64,000 nt of DNA from assembly GCF_040939455.1 (NCBI RefSeq), contig NC_134108.1:81636001-81700000 (forward strand). Direction: 5' to 3'. Positions 11,759 to 23,405 of the stretch are shown piece after piece. Source of the DNA: Microcebus murinus. Lineage: Eukaryota > Chordata > Mammalia > Primates > Cheirogaleidae. The position numbers and the translations under genes were made by a program. The notes under the pieces are model-generated. The model saw nothing but the letters and a program-made list of their open reading frames with translations. It was not told the origin of the DNA and made no database searches. Each line of letters opens with the position of its first letter. Position 1 is the stretch's first letter.

Positions 11759-13016
11759 TTCTTTATCCCTTCGTTCACTGATGGACATTTAGGTTGTTTC
11801 TATGTCTTGACTATTGTGAATAGTACTGTAATGAACATGGGAGTGTAGATATTATCTTTACTAGGTGGTGATTTCATCCCCTTTGGGAAAAACCAAAAAA
11901 GGGCATTTCTGGGTCATATGGTAGTTTTATTTTGAATTTCTTTAGGAACCTCCATACTGTTTTCGTAATAGTAGTACCAAGCTACATTTCCACCAACAGT
12001 GTGCTAGAGTTCCCTTTCCTCTATACCCTCACCAACATTTGTTATCTCTTGTCTTTTCTATAATAGCTGCCTTTGTGGGTGTGAGGTGATATCTTATAGT
12101 GGTTTTAATCTGCATTTCCCTTATGATTAGTGATGTTGAGTACCTTTTCATATACCTGATGGCCATCTTTATGTCTCCTTTGGAGAAATGTCTATCTAGG
12201 TCCTTTGCCCATTTGTTAATTGGGTTATTTGTTTTTCAGCTATTGAGTTGTAAGAGTTCTTTACATATTTTAGATAATGGTAATCCCTTATCAGACATGT
12301 GGTTTGCAATTTTTTTTTCCCAGCCCATAGGTTGCCTTTTCAATTTGTTGTTTCCTTTGCTTCAGAAAAGCTTTTTAGTTTGATGTAGTCTCATTTATTT
12401 ATTATTCTTTTCATGTGATATCTAAAATCATTGCCAAGGCCAAGGTCAGGGAGCTTTTCCCTTATATTCTTTCTAGGAGTTTTATACTGTCAAGTCTGGT
12501 TTAGATCTTTTATACAATGGAATATTGTTCAGCCTTAAAAAAAGAAAAAGATCCTTCCATTTGCCACAATATGGATGGACCTAGAGAACGATATGCTAAG
12601 GAAATAAGCCAGACACAGAAAAAAAATATTGCCTGATCTCATTTATATGTAAAATATGTTTTTAAAAGAGCCCAAATACACAGGATAGAGAATGAAACAG
12701 CATTTACCATAAGTGGGAGGGGGGAGAGAATATGGGGACACGTGGCTCAAAGGATTCAAAATAGCAAATATGCAGGATGAACAGGTCAAGGGATCTAATG
12801 TACAAAAACATAGGACTAATAAAATACAATAAAATTGTAAGAGATTTTTAACTAAGAAGATTTTAGCTACTCATGTCACAAAAATATGTAACTATGTGAG
12901 ATGATAGGTATGTTATTGTGCATCACTACAGTAACCATTTTACTATCAGTATGTATCCCATGACATTATGTTGTAGATGTCAAGTACACATATAAAATTT
13001 ATTTTTTAAAAAAGGA
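11759..13016 (+). mobile_element. L1 with 5' inversion (twin-priming structure)
   Basis: The left arm (11759-12510) is L1 ORF2 sequence on the minus strand. The right arm (12511-13016) is L1 on the plus strand, from tatacaatggaatattg through the 3' UTR to an A-rich end. In the L1 reading order, the outer edge of the inverted arm (gggataaagaag on the minus strand) joins almost exactly to the start of the plus arm, with roughly 15-20 bases missing. That is the layout produced when a second primer invades during L1 reverse transcription. Both arms are diverged and have no usable frame. The 94-residue plus-strand frame at 12099-12383 is an antisense artefact of the inverted arm. Confidence 0.8.
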
Positions 13017-13034
13017 ATGTTTATGAAAATCAAA

Positions 13035-13824
13035 AAAATGTACTGCTTAGAAAACTTTAATCAACAGATTTTTTTTAAAGCAAATGCAAATGTCTTTAAC
13101 AAATTCATGCTAATATGTTAATGATTGTCAGATCCACTTTCCCTCTGACTTGGCTTGAAGGACCTGTGCAACTTACGGGGTTGGAGGGGTATTGAAAGAA
13201 GCCAAAGGAAACAGAAAGGAAGGAGTCTAGGTCAGATCTGGGTATGATTTTATCTAGATTAGGTACAAATAAAATATATAATTATAAAAATATTTTTACC
13301 TCCTGAGCACCTAACAAGTCATCCAAGAGAAGTTAAGATCACATAGCCACTTAATGGCAGAGTTGAACCAAAACAAGTTTCCCATAAACCAACTTTTTTC
13401 CTCCCTTTGTATTGAACATTGCTCTTCAAATACATAAATTTTTATTTGTTTCTAGAATTGCAGGCACAATGGTATCAAATACATAATTTAAACAAAATAA
13501 TAGCATACCTAAGAAACTCTCTCTGTTCTTTGGTAGAAATGTATTTTGCTTCCACCCTCAGTTCTAAACATGTGCTCAAAAAAAAAAAATCTCCCTTCCA
13601 GACACTTACAGACATACAAACAAAAATCATTTTTCCCCTAATCTCTAAATCCTTATACTATCTTTCTATCTACTTGTTTGGTCTCCTACTACATTGCTAA
13701 GCATTCTAATCTTGAGATCAGATCACATCTTTTGATTCATATTTTTCTTATAATTGTTCTAATATTTTCTACACTCATATAAAAGTCTTCAGTTTAATAT
13801 AGTATTCATGGAAGACATTTTTTT
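13035..13824. other. AT-rich single-copy DNA
   Basis: No feature is recognised apart from short A runs. The open frame at 13419-13700 has no motif and lies in low-complexity AT-rich sequence. Confidence 0.35.
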
Positions 13825-14310
13825 TTAATTTAAAATTTTTTATTTGTATAATTTTAAGGAGTACAAGTACAATTTTGTTTCATGGATATATTGTGTAGTG
13901 GTGAAGTCTGGGTATTTTTTTTATTTCAGCATGTTATGGAGGTACAAATGTTACGGTTACTCATCTTGCTCTTGCCCCCCTCCCCCCTCAAGTCAGAGCT
14001 TCAAGCGTGACCATCCCCCGAAGGTGCATATCTCTCATTATGTATGTATACGCCCATGCCCTCCTCCCCCCTCCCACCTGCCTGACACCCAATAAATGTT
14101 ATTCCTATATGTCTACTTAGGTGTTGATCAGTTAATACCAATTTGCTGGTGAGTACATGTGGTGCTTGTTTGTCCATTCTTGGGATACTTCACTTAGTAG
14201 AATGGCTTCCAGCTCTATCCAGGAATATACAAGAGGTGCTATATCACCATTGTTTCTTAAAGCTGAATAGTACTCCATGATATACCACATTTTATTGAAA
14301 GGCATGTTGA
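13825..14310 (-). mobile_element. Antisense L1 3' ends (two fragments)
   Basis: 13825-13912 reads as an old inverted L1 tail (poly-T, then ataattttaaggagtacaag). From 13913 a second inverted tail begins (ttttttatttcagcatgtta, then ggaggtacaaatgtta), followed by the C-rich part of the L1 3' UTR and the ORF2 C-terminus. The minus-strand frame at 14132-14341 retains a conserved ORF2 C-terminal stretch including WYIMEYYSALRN. The element is 5'-truncated near 14310. Its tail sequence matches the end of the 5427-6721 element, so both belong to one L1 lineage. Confidence 0.8.
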
Positions 14311-15059
14311 AGTCCTTCTTTTTCACTTTTTTTCTTATCATTCACTGAAAGCATGTTGAATTCTCTCCTTCTCCTCTCAAATAACTAAGAAGCCCAGACC
14401 AGTTAAAATACATTCTTTTGATTTTTAAGTTTTTGAACTGATTTGCCATGTAAAAGATTTGTGCATGTTACTACAGCTACATATACTGAAAATGGACTAG
14501 TCACTCTCTATGGCCACAGAGGCCTCTGGCCGTAGGCAAAGCCAAGAGGTGAGGTCAGTCCTTATACATTAGAAAGACAAAGGGGAAAAATCAAAGTTAT
14601 AGGCATCATGAAAAATAAATGTAAATATGTTCTGTTATACTCTTTATGGTTTATTGAGGATTCTTAATATTACATTATTTATATACCACTTTACTACTGA
14701 TTCCAGGGAAAGAAAATGTAATTTGTCTGGTGAATATATAATTTATTTTATATAATTTTAATTTTGCTAAAATGTACATATCTCCACATATATGCACTTT
14801 AATTATAATGTATTATGAATAATATAATATGGCAATATTCAATTAGCATGAATTAAGGCCTAATGAAAGGCACTAAAAGTTACATAGATTCAGAAGCCTA
14901 CCTGTTCACTTGACACCAGGAAATAGTCCTGCAGGGCAAAGTTTGACCATCTCCTACCCCAAGAGGTCTCGCAGGGCATTTGTTGCTACAGTGATTATAT
15001 CAGACTCTAAGTTCTAGTCTTTGACTTCGCAGGCTTACAAATCAGATTTTGACAGCATA
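14311..15059. other. Single-copy DNA
   Basis: No gene or repeat recognised. The sequence is AT-rich from 14600 to 14860. Confidence 0.35.
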
Positions 15060-15300
15060 TGAGGCACAAATCCATTTCTCATCAGCATGTGCTCCCTACC
15101 TCATTCTCTTTACTCCAGTCTTCTGGCCTTGTGTGCTTTTTCTCCCACATGCCAAACATGCCCTGACTCAGAGCCTTGGCACTGACTGCTTTCCAGGCAT
15201 TCATGTGCCTTGCTCTCTCCCTGCCTTTTTGTCTCTGCTTAAATGGTCCCGCATGAGGACAGCCTTCCCAGATCATTCTATGTAACGAACTCCTCATATC
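15060..15300. mobile_element. Probable ancient L2-type fragment
   Basis: Pyrimidine-rich sequence with ccctgactcagagccttggc, tgccttgctctctccctgcc and ttaaatggtcccgcatgagg resembles the L2 3' region read in reverse. Divergence is high and the call is from pattern memory only. The overlapping open frames on both strands are not genes. Confidence 0.4.
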
Positions 15301-15303
15301 ATA

Positions 15304-15594
15304 TAGGATTACCAAATATAGCAAATAAAACACAGGGTTCCCAATGAAATTTGAATGTCAGATAATATTAAAAAATATTTTAGTATAATAATAATATACT
15401 TAATTATACTAAAATAACAGTATTTTAGTATAATAATAATAGTATTTTAATATAATAATATTTTAGTATAAAATATTTTAGTATAAGTATGTCCCATGCA
15501 ATATTTGGAACATACTTACACTAGAAAATTATTCATTGTTTACCTAAACTTCAAATTTAACTGGGTGTCTTCTATTTTATCTGGCAACCCTATT
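15304..15594. mobile_element. Palindromic MITE with expanded AT-rich centre
   Basis: The two ends are imperfect inverted repeats: taggattaccaaatatagc at the left against the reverse complement of ctggcaaccctatt at the right. Further in, cccaatgaaatttgaatgtc pairs with cttcaaatttaactggg. A second inner pair, agtataagtatgtccc and ggaacatacttacact, forms a hairpin. This matches a palindromic mammalian MER-type MITE (MER53-like, from memory). The centre (about 15370-15490) carries several copies of an attttagtataataat-like unit, a secondary expansion. Confidence 0.65.
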
Positions 15595-16040
15595 CACACG
15601 CCCCACAATCTGTGAGGCCAGATATGATAGTAGCTTGGACTACAGAGATAACAGAGAAGATGGAAACGGGGAAAGGAATTTAGATACAAGAACTAACAGG
15701 ACGTGATAATGGATTAAATCTAGGGAGGAAGGAGAGTAGACCTGCTTAGCTGGCTAAAGCTTTAGTTTACTGAAATGAATGCCACTAGAGAAATAAAAAG
15801 AAATTTAGCAAGGAGTAAATTAATCTGTAGTGGGACAGAGGAGGTGTTAGAAATGTTAACTTTGGGGTGCCATTAAGAAATTCAAACAGCAAAGATATTG
15901 AATGGGCAGTTTGAAACACAGGTATGGAACTCAAAAGAGAGGTCCAGGCTGTGAAGTACATTTGGGAGTGATAGATACATAAATTCTATTTAAAATCACT
16001 GGATGGATGAGATCACATGAGTAAGACAAGAAGAGAAGAC
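15595..16040. other. Single-copy DNA
   Basis: Nothing recognisable; purine-rich on the plus strand. It ends where the second copy of the unclassified repeat begins. Confidence 0.35.
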
Positions 16041-16349
16041 GGACAAGAACTATCCCCTGAGAAACTGCAACGTTTCTCCCCTTGCCCATTATTCCTGCTT
16101 TGGTTTTCCTATTTCTTCATATCCTCAGAAGTAACACATATGAAATTATTATTACTCCATAAATGGATCAAAACAAAAGCCTGTAGGTGTTTTGGATTCT
16201 TTCAAAGCCTTCTTGTTGGACAGAGGGGAAAGCAGGTCTCTTCATTTTATTAATAGTTGCCCACAGGCCCCCTGTACACTGTATACTTTGCTGATACCTC
16301 TAATAAAGGAATATTGGGTATCCTAGGTAGGGAGAAAACTATTGGTTAA
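16041..16349. repeat. Unclassified ~300 bp dispersed repeat, copy 2
   Basis: Clearly homologous to 10113-10415 in the same orientation, with substitutions and small indels including an extra acaggcc-like insertion and a deleted ttccatatta block. Both copies end at attggttaa. The region near 16300 contains aataaagg, which could be a polyadenylation signal if this is an LTR. Family unknown. Confidence 0.7.
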
Positions 16350-16431
16350 AAATTGGCAAAGTACATTGGACAAGAATATAACAAAAATAATATGGAAATG
16401 TGAACAAACAAGGAAAAAAATGGGGATATAG

Positions 16432-17165
16432 GTTTTTTTAAATTAGTATTTTTTCCAGCTTTATTGTGGTATGATTGGCAAATTAAAATTATATATATAC
16501 TTAAAGTGTACGATGTGATATTTTGGTATATGTATGCATTGTAAAATGATTTACACATCCAACCTAATTAACATATCTATCACCTCACATAGTTCCCATT
16601 TTGTGTATGTGTGTGTCTGTGTGTGTGTCTGTGTGTATGGTAAGAACACTTGAGATACACTTTTTTAAAAATTTCAAATATATAATATATTATTAACTAT
16701 AGTCATCATGTCCTACTTTAGAGTTCTAAAACTTATTCATTCTACAGCTTAAAGTTTGTACCCTTTGAACAATATCTCCCCCTACCCACCAGCCTCTGAT
16801 AATCACCATTCCATACTGTTACCATAAATTTAAACTTTTTTTTTTAGATTCTACATATAAATGACAATGTGTAGTATTTATATTTGATGTCTGGCTTATT
16901 TCACTTCCTTCAGGTTCAACCACGTTGTCACAAACAGCAAGATTTCTTCTTTTCATACGGCTGACTATTTCATTATATAGCTAGTTAGCTAGATATAGAT
17001 CTATAGGGATATCACATTTTCTTTATCCATTCATTTATTATAGGACATTTAAGCTGATTCTGTATCTTGGCTACTGTGAATAATGCTGCAATGAACATGG
17101 GAGTGCAAATACTTTTCAAGTTAGTGATTTTATTTTTTTGAATATATACCTCAAAGTATTTTAAC
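16432..17165 (-). mobile_element. Antisense L1 3' UTR and ORF2 end
   Basis: The inverted 3' UTR (ttccagctttattgtggtat, then accctttgaacaatatctcc) runs into inverted ORF2 C-terminal sequence (atccattcatttattatagg, gaataatgctgcaatgaaca). It includes a tg/tctg-rich stretch at about 16604-16640. It is truncated at the ORF2 end near 17165 and has no open frame. Confidence 0.75.
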
Positions 17166-17215
17166 TAACTTTCAGTTAGTTATCAGGTTTTTTTCTTCAT
17201 TAATTCTTTAGTGTA

Positions 17216-17812
17216 GTATTTGCATTAGTGTTTTTTTAATTTCAGAATATTACAGGGGTACAAACATTTTGGTTACATATAATGTCTTTGCCTCGCCCAA
17301 GCCAGGGCTACAAGTATGTCCTTCCCCCATATAGTGAGCTCTGCATCCATTAATTGTGAGTTTACCTCTCCAACACTACCACATGATTGGCATGCAATGA
17401 ATATTACTACCATGTGAACACCTTAGTGTTGATCAGTTAGTACCAATTTGATGGCGAGTACATGCGGTGCTTGTTTTTCCATTCTTGTGATACCTCACTT
17501 TGAAGGATGGGCTTAAGCTCCATCTAGGATAATATAAGAGGTGCAATCTCACCATTGTTTTTTGTAATTGAGTAGTATTCCATGGTATACATGTGACACA
17601 TTTTATTAATCCACTCATACATTGATGGGCACTTGGGTTGTTTCCACATCTTTGCAGTTGTGAATTGTGCTGCCATAAACATTCGTGTGTACAAATGTCT
17701 TTCTTATAGAATGCCTTTTTTTCCTTTGAGTAGATGTCTAGTAATGGGATTCCTGGATCAAATGATATTTCTATTCTTAGCTCTTTAAGATATCTCCAAA
17801 TTACTTTCCCCA
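17216..17812 (-). mobile_element. Antisense L1 3' end with ORF2 C-terminus
   Basis: The inverted tail (ttttttaatttcagaatatt, then caggggtacaaac) leads into inverted 3' UTR and ORF2. The minus-strand frame 17433-17843 is the ORF2 C-terminal tail, with recognisable pieces such as FDPGIPLLDIYSKEKKAF in the first third and degraded sequence later. L1 homology on this strand stops near 17812, where plus-strand L1 begins. Same lineage tail as the elements at 5427-6721 and 13913-14310. Confidence 0.8.
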
Positions 17813-18515
17813 CCTCTCCCGTCTCACAAAAATCAACACACAATGGATAACAGACTTAAATCTAAAGCATGAAACCTTAAGAATTTTAGAAGAAAATGTT
17901 GGGAAAACTCTTATAGACATCAGCCTAGTCAAATAATTTATGAAGAAGACCCCCAAAGCAATCACAGCAGCAAACAAAAATAAATAAATGCGACCTGATC
18001 AAATTAAAAAACTTTAGCATAGCCAAGGAAACTATCATTAGAGCAAATAGAAAATCTACAGAATGGGAGAAAATATTTGCATTCTACAGATCCAATAAAA
18101 AGCTGATAACAAGAATCTACATAGAACTTAAGAAAATCAACAAGAAAAAACCAAACAAGACCATCAATAAATGAGCAAAGAATATGAACAGAAACTTTTC
18201 AAAAGAAGACAGAATAATGGCCAGCAAACATATAAAGATATTCTCAACCTCTCTAATCATTAGGGAAATGCAAATCAAAAGTACAATGAGATATCACCTA
18301 ACTCCAGTGAGAATGGCCTTTATCAAAAAATCCCCAAACAACAAATGCTGGCATGGATGTGGAGAGATTGGAACACTCTTACACTGCTGGTAGGACTGCA
18401 AATTAGTACAACCCCTGTGGAAAGGAATACAGCTTTTTTAACAGAGAGGTCACAAAAGGTCACAGAACCTCCACTGCTTATCTTTGATCCAAAACTACTC
18501 ATCCAAAGGAAAATA
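17813..18515 (+). mobile_element. Sense L1 ORF2 C-terminal fragment abutting the inverted one
   Basis: The plus strand encodes degraded ORF2, beginning upstream of the region in the adjacent minus arm. The frame 18184-18393 keeps [19 protein letters not shown] and [12 protein letters not shown]. Homology continues past the conserved PLW motif near 18415 to about 18515 (atccaaaggaaaatacctgg), so it overlaps the minus arm's L1 content by roughly 90 bp. It is either the inverted 5' arm of one twin-primed insertion or a separate L1. Confidence 0.75.
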
Positions 18516-19419
18516 CCTGGTTAGAAGCTATATTCTTTATCAAATCATTGTGAAGCTTTCCTCCACTTTCAAAATTTGTCAATATAAGATTTTTAAGATA
18601 GCACCATATTGAACCCAGGGAATTCTTAAAAACAAAATAAAATTCTCTATATGACAGCATACTTTTACTCTGAATTTAAGAGTCAAGTGTTTGTCAATTA
18701 GTAAGAGCCATATTTCAGAATAATAGTTTTACCTTGTAATTAATAGAAAACTAAATTAGAAAGGTTTATGTGTATAGTTTTAAGCCTAAATTTACAATCA
18801 GTTCAATCTAGACACTTAAGCTGAAGTTTTACCAGAAGTAAAAGAAAATTTGTTATTTAAATGTCATTCAGTTATTTCTATTTAGCTTACTTTTTCCCTC
18901 TGGCTTTCTATTTTTTATTATTTTTGATAATAATTAAGTACTTTTGCCTTAGAACAAATTATGAAAAGTAGAGGAAACTTTAATCATTTGGCACATAGGC
19001 TTCTATAATAGAGGAAACAGGTTTTAAGCAACTGATTAAAACAGGTTTTGAGATTATATTTTAATATGATTCTCTTCCCCACTTTCTCTTGACAATTGAG
19101 CTGAAACTATCACATTCAAACGGAAGTTCATTTTCGGTATGAAAATATACAAAAATGCCTTATTACATAATCTAGACATAATGGTAAAATTGATGAACAA
19201 ATATGAAATGACTGAAATCTTAATATCTTCAAGATTTTAAAATTCAAGTTATAACTGAATTTCTCCATATTACTCTTAAATTCCAACCCGACTGGGACAA
19301 TATTCCAAGTAATGGTTAAACATACCATAAAGTTAAAGTAAAGCAATTAAAAGACTCAATTCATCCTTCATATATTTAGGTTTAATAGTAAACTGTTGAC
19401 AACCTCACAGACTCCAGAG
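18516..19419. other. Single-copy AT-rich DNA
   Basis: No repeat or gene is recognised; frames are short and unremarkable. Confidence 0.35.
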
Positions 19420-19840
19420 CTGAAACCTTAGCCTCTCGCTCAGATTTGTTATATTTTATTTTTAGATGTAATCACTTCCCTCCGGTAAATGGTTAGTGAC
19501 CACACGCGCAGGTCTGCACATGAGGAAACTAAAAAGGGAACCTTGCGCTGTGAATCAGATACCCAAGACATAAGAAGGGTCCCTTGCCAGGCTGTGCCCA
19601 GCGTGTCATATTCTTCAATAACCCCTTTGACAGTGCTGTGCTGACATTTTCAATTAATGTAACCGATACTCGAAGTTAAGCAATTTCCATGGCACGTTCA
19701 GTGCGTGTTGCTTCACGAGCACCTTCTACCAAATGGCATGACAAAAATCAACTCTTAATCTTTTTCTTCATTAATTTCCCTCAGTGCTTCATATTATGTG
19801 AATCTTGTTAGAGTTCAGATTAGTTCTGAATTCACGCTGT
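19420..19840. other. CpG-retaining repeat-free island
   Basis: About a dozen CpGs survive in some 400 bp (for example in cacacgcgcaggtctgc, ccttgcgctgtg, cccagcgtgtc, ccgatactcgaag, cacgttcagtgcgtg, cacgagcacc), while neighbouring kilobases have almost none. No repeat family is recognised and no long frame crosses it. This fits a conserved noncoding element or enhancer, but conservation cannot be judged from one sequence. Confidence 0.4.
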
Positions 19841-22324
19841 TAGGAAAATCTTTCAGAGAGCTTAATTGGGTAAAGTAAATTGGACCAGAATATATATATG
19901 CATTTAGGTAGTGCCATACACAGTGTAACCTGATTAAAGAACTGAGATGCCAAAGCTACTAAAGCAAAACATTCAGGTGAATCCCAAGATGGGGAAGTTT
20001 TAGTTATGCAAGAAAAGTTCTAGAGATCTGCTGTACAACTTCCACAGCACAGTACTGTTAACAATACTCTATTATACACTTAAAAATTTGTTAAGAGTGT
20101 AGGTCTCATGTTAAGTGTTCTTACAATTAATTTAAAAAAGTTAGAGCAAAAAATAAAGTAACATAACTAAAAGAAAAGAAAAGAAAAAATAAGATAAAAG
20201 GAGCCTAGTGGCATAAAATGCAAGATAACCAGCTGGGGTTGGGGGGGGGGGGAGAAAAAGAAAAAGGAAATGACAATTCTCCCAAAGGTGAGTGTTCTCT
20301 AAGTGTTTTCCTCAGATATCCTGCATTAAATTCACCTGGGGAGCTTGTTAAAGATCTAAATTACTGAATCCCACCCCAGCTTGACCTGCATAATGGGAAT
20401 ATGTGAGAGTGGGACTCCGAATCAAATCAGGTGATACTTATTCACGCTAAAACTGCAGAACCATTTATTTAGATCTTTCAAATCATTGTTATCGTCAAGA
20501 ACATTTTTTATGCACTAGCATGTCGCTAAAAACTGTATCCTGCTCAATCAAAGATTCATTCTCCTTTCTAACTAAAAATGTCCTATTCTCTCTGATTAAA
20601 TTGCAAAGCACATTACCCACTGTGTCTCAAAACGAAGAGACATAAAGAAATTCACAAGAGTAGCAACATTATCAGAATAAACTTGCATGCCCTATGTATT
20701 TCTTTTCTTTTTTTACATAGCTATAGTTGCGATGAGTCACTGCTAATTTATTTCTCACTGAAGAAAGAGTTTTTTCCCAAAACTATATGACAGCCACAGG
20801 ATGTCTTGTACACAGCAATAGAATATTCAAACTTTCATATGGATTATTTTAGAAAATGCACCTCCTGCCAAATTAGTAAAAAAAAATCATAAAAACTTAC
20901 ATGACACTCTTAAAGACTTTTTGTTATATCTTTATAAGTAATTGTTATTTTATGTGTACCTCAAACTCAAAGTCTCTACTAGAGTGAGTTTATACCTGTT
21001 TAACAAACATTATTAAAGAAATATTCAAAAGATTAAGCACAATAAGACTCACAGTCTCAGAATACATCGTCACATGTGATCATCAGAATACATTATATTC
21101 GATCCATTGCGTAGAAAGAGAGGTGAAGTTTCTCTTTCCCTAGCAAATGGCTTCTCTTATGTGTTTAATTTAACTTTGTGAGAATTACACCTATGTCAGT
21201 AACTTATATATACTCAATGTTCAAGAAAAGTCTTCCTAATTAACCACATAATCAATTTTAAAAATCAGAGGTGGAAGTAAACATTTCAAATTGCCTTTAA
21301 GCCCTGTGGAAGTATTTATGAGAACACTGATAAATTTAACAATTGCAAATAAATATTGTCTGTTTAATTAAAAAAGTACTCTAAAGATCTGTCAACCTTT
21401 TATTTGCCTCATCTGAGAGACAACAAAACTGACATAATTAAACCACATTTCCTTTTACACCTCCTATTCTATTTTTCACTTTTCCCTAATTAAGATTAGA
21501 TATGTCCTCATTAATCCTAATTAGTGATGCGTTTCCATACTTACAACTTTAATAAATAATACTTGAAGGGGAAAGGGAAAGATGTATAATGTTATATATA
21601 CACACAGAGATGCATACATATATATTTATATTTGTAAATATCAATGACAAACAGGAAAGGCTAGTATATGAAAAAATATACATATGAAAAAATTAGGTAG
21701 TTTTGGATATTCTCAAACATCATGTGAAGGTCAAAGGGGAAAACAATGAATTATAATTTATCCTGTACTACTAGATTTAGCCTATGGCCTCTTCAACCTT
21801 AACAAGATTTGTTTTAATGATTTTTTTAATGATTTGAAGACTATAAATAACATTTAGTGATTAGGCAAAGAAGTGGCCTGGATACCTGGATTGTCCCTAA
21901 CGGTCACGGAAGTGGAAGCAGGAAGCAGGAACACTGCCACCCAAAACCAAAGTTTCCAAGAGCCAGTGTGCTTCATCGTGCCTTGAAACCATGTGAACAA
22001 GTGGCCACAGATCTAAAACAGAAAACGAAATTCGAGTTAAGTTTATCATATGCCACTTCATTCATCATCTTCAGAAAACCCCCATCACCAAAGAGAAAAA
22101 CAATAGATTTGTATATTGTATATTATCTATAATTATATAATAGGGTACATGATTATATCATATATCTAATTATGTATATTGATATATACCTTAATCTGTA
22201 TGAAAGAGCTCTGAAAATATTTTCAGATTAGTTATCACTTAATTATCCATGTCAATACCACCTCCTCCTATAACTTAAATTTTCTCTTCTTTGAAATGTT
22301 TTTTAAAGCCACACCATTTACAAT
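19841..22324. other. Repeat-poor single-copy DNA
   Basis: No mobile element is recognised here apart from a 12 bp G run at 20241-20252 and short A/T tracts. The plus-strand frame 21857-22132 (91 codons) has no recognisable domain and the region has no splice or promoter context. It is left as chance. Confidence 0.4.
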
Positions 22325-23405
22325 GATTTAATTTTTATTTAAAAACTGTGAAAAAATATACATAATATAAAACTTACATTCTTAACCATTTTTAAGTGTA
22401 AAGTTCAGTGAAATCAACTATCTCTACATTGATGTGCAACCATTGCTGTCACCCATCTGTAGAACTCTTCATCTTGCAAAGCTGAAACTGTGACTATAAA
22501 AATTAACTTCCCATTCTCCTTTCTCCCAGCCCCTCACAGCCATCATTATACTTGCTGTCTCTATGAATTTGACTTCTCTAGGTACTTCACATAAGCGGAA
22601 TCATTCAGCATTTGTCTTTGTGTGATCTCATTTCACTTAAAGTATGTCCTCTGAAGTTTCCTCTATGTTATAGCATGTGTCAGAATTTCCTTCCTTTTTA
22701 AGACTGAATAATATTCCATTGTATGTACATACCACATTGTGCTTATCCATTCATTCATCAGTGAACATTTATGTTGCTCCCATCTTTTGACTGCTGTGAA
22801 CTACACTGCTACGAACATGGATGTACAAATATCTATTTGAGTCCCTGCTTTAAATTCTTTTGGGTATATACCTAGAACCAGAGTGAAATTGTGGGATCAT
22901 ATGGTAGTTCTATTTTTAATTTTCTGATGAAAAACACCATACTGTTTTCCATAGCAGCCACACTATTTTCATTCCCACCAACAATGCACAAGGCCTCCAA
23001 TTTCTCTACATCCTAGATAACAACTTGTTATTAATATTTTATTTCACTCTTTGATATTTGCCATCCATAATGTGTATGAGATGATATCTCCCTGTGGTTT
23101 TGATTTGCATTTCTCTAATTATCAGTGATGTCAAGCATATTTTCATGTGCCTATTGGCCATTTGTATATCTTCTTTGGAGATATGTCTATCCAAATCCTT
23201 TGCTCATTTTTTAATCTGGATGTTTGTTTTATTGCTGTTGAATTGTAGGAGTTCTTGATATGTTCTGGATTTTAACCCCACATCAGCTTTATGATTTGTA
23301 AATATTTTCTCTATTTGTTTGTCTTTTTACTCTATTTGTGTCCTTTGATGCACAGAAGTTCTTTATTTTATGTAGTATGTTTTACCTATTTTTGTTGCTT
23401 TTGAT
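22325..23405 (-). mobile_element. Antisense old L1 3' end and ORF2 fragment
   Basis: The inverted 3' UTR (tatacataatataaaactta, cagtgaaatcaactatctct) is followed by inverted ORF2 landmarks: ataatattccattgtatg, tattggccatttgtatatc, ttgaattgtaggagttctt. Many indels indicate an old L1M-type copy. It is truncated near 23405. Confidence 0.8.

Noticed and set aside
17433..17843. 136-codon minus-strand frame
   Set aside because: It is the decayed C-terminus of L1 ORF2 and not a host gene.
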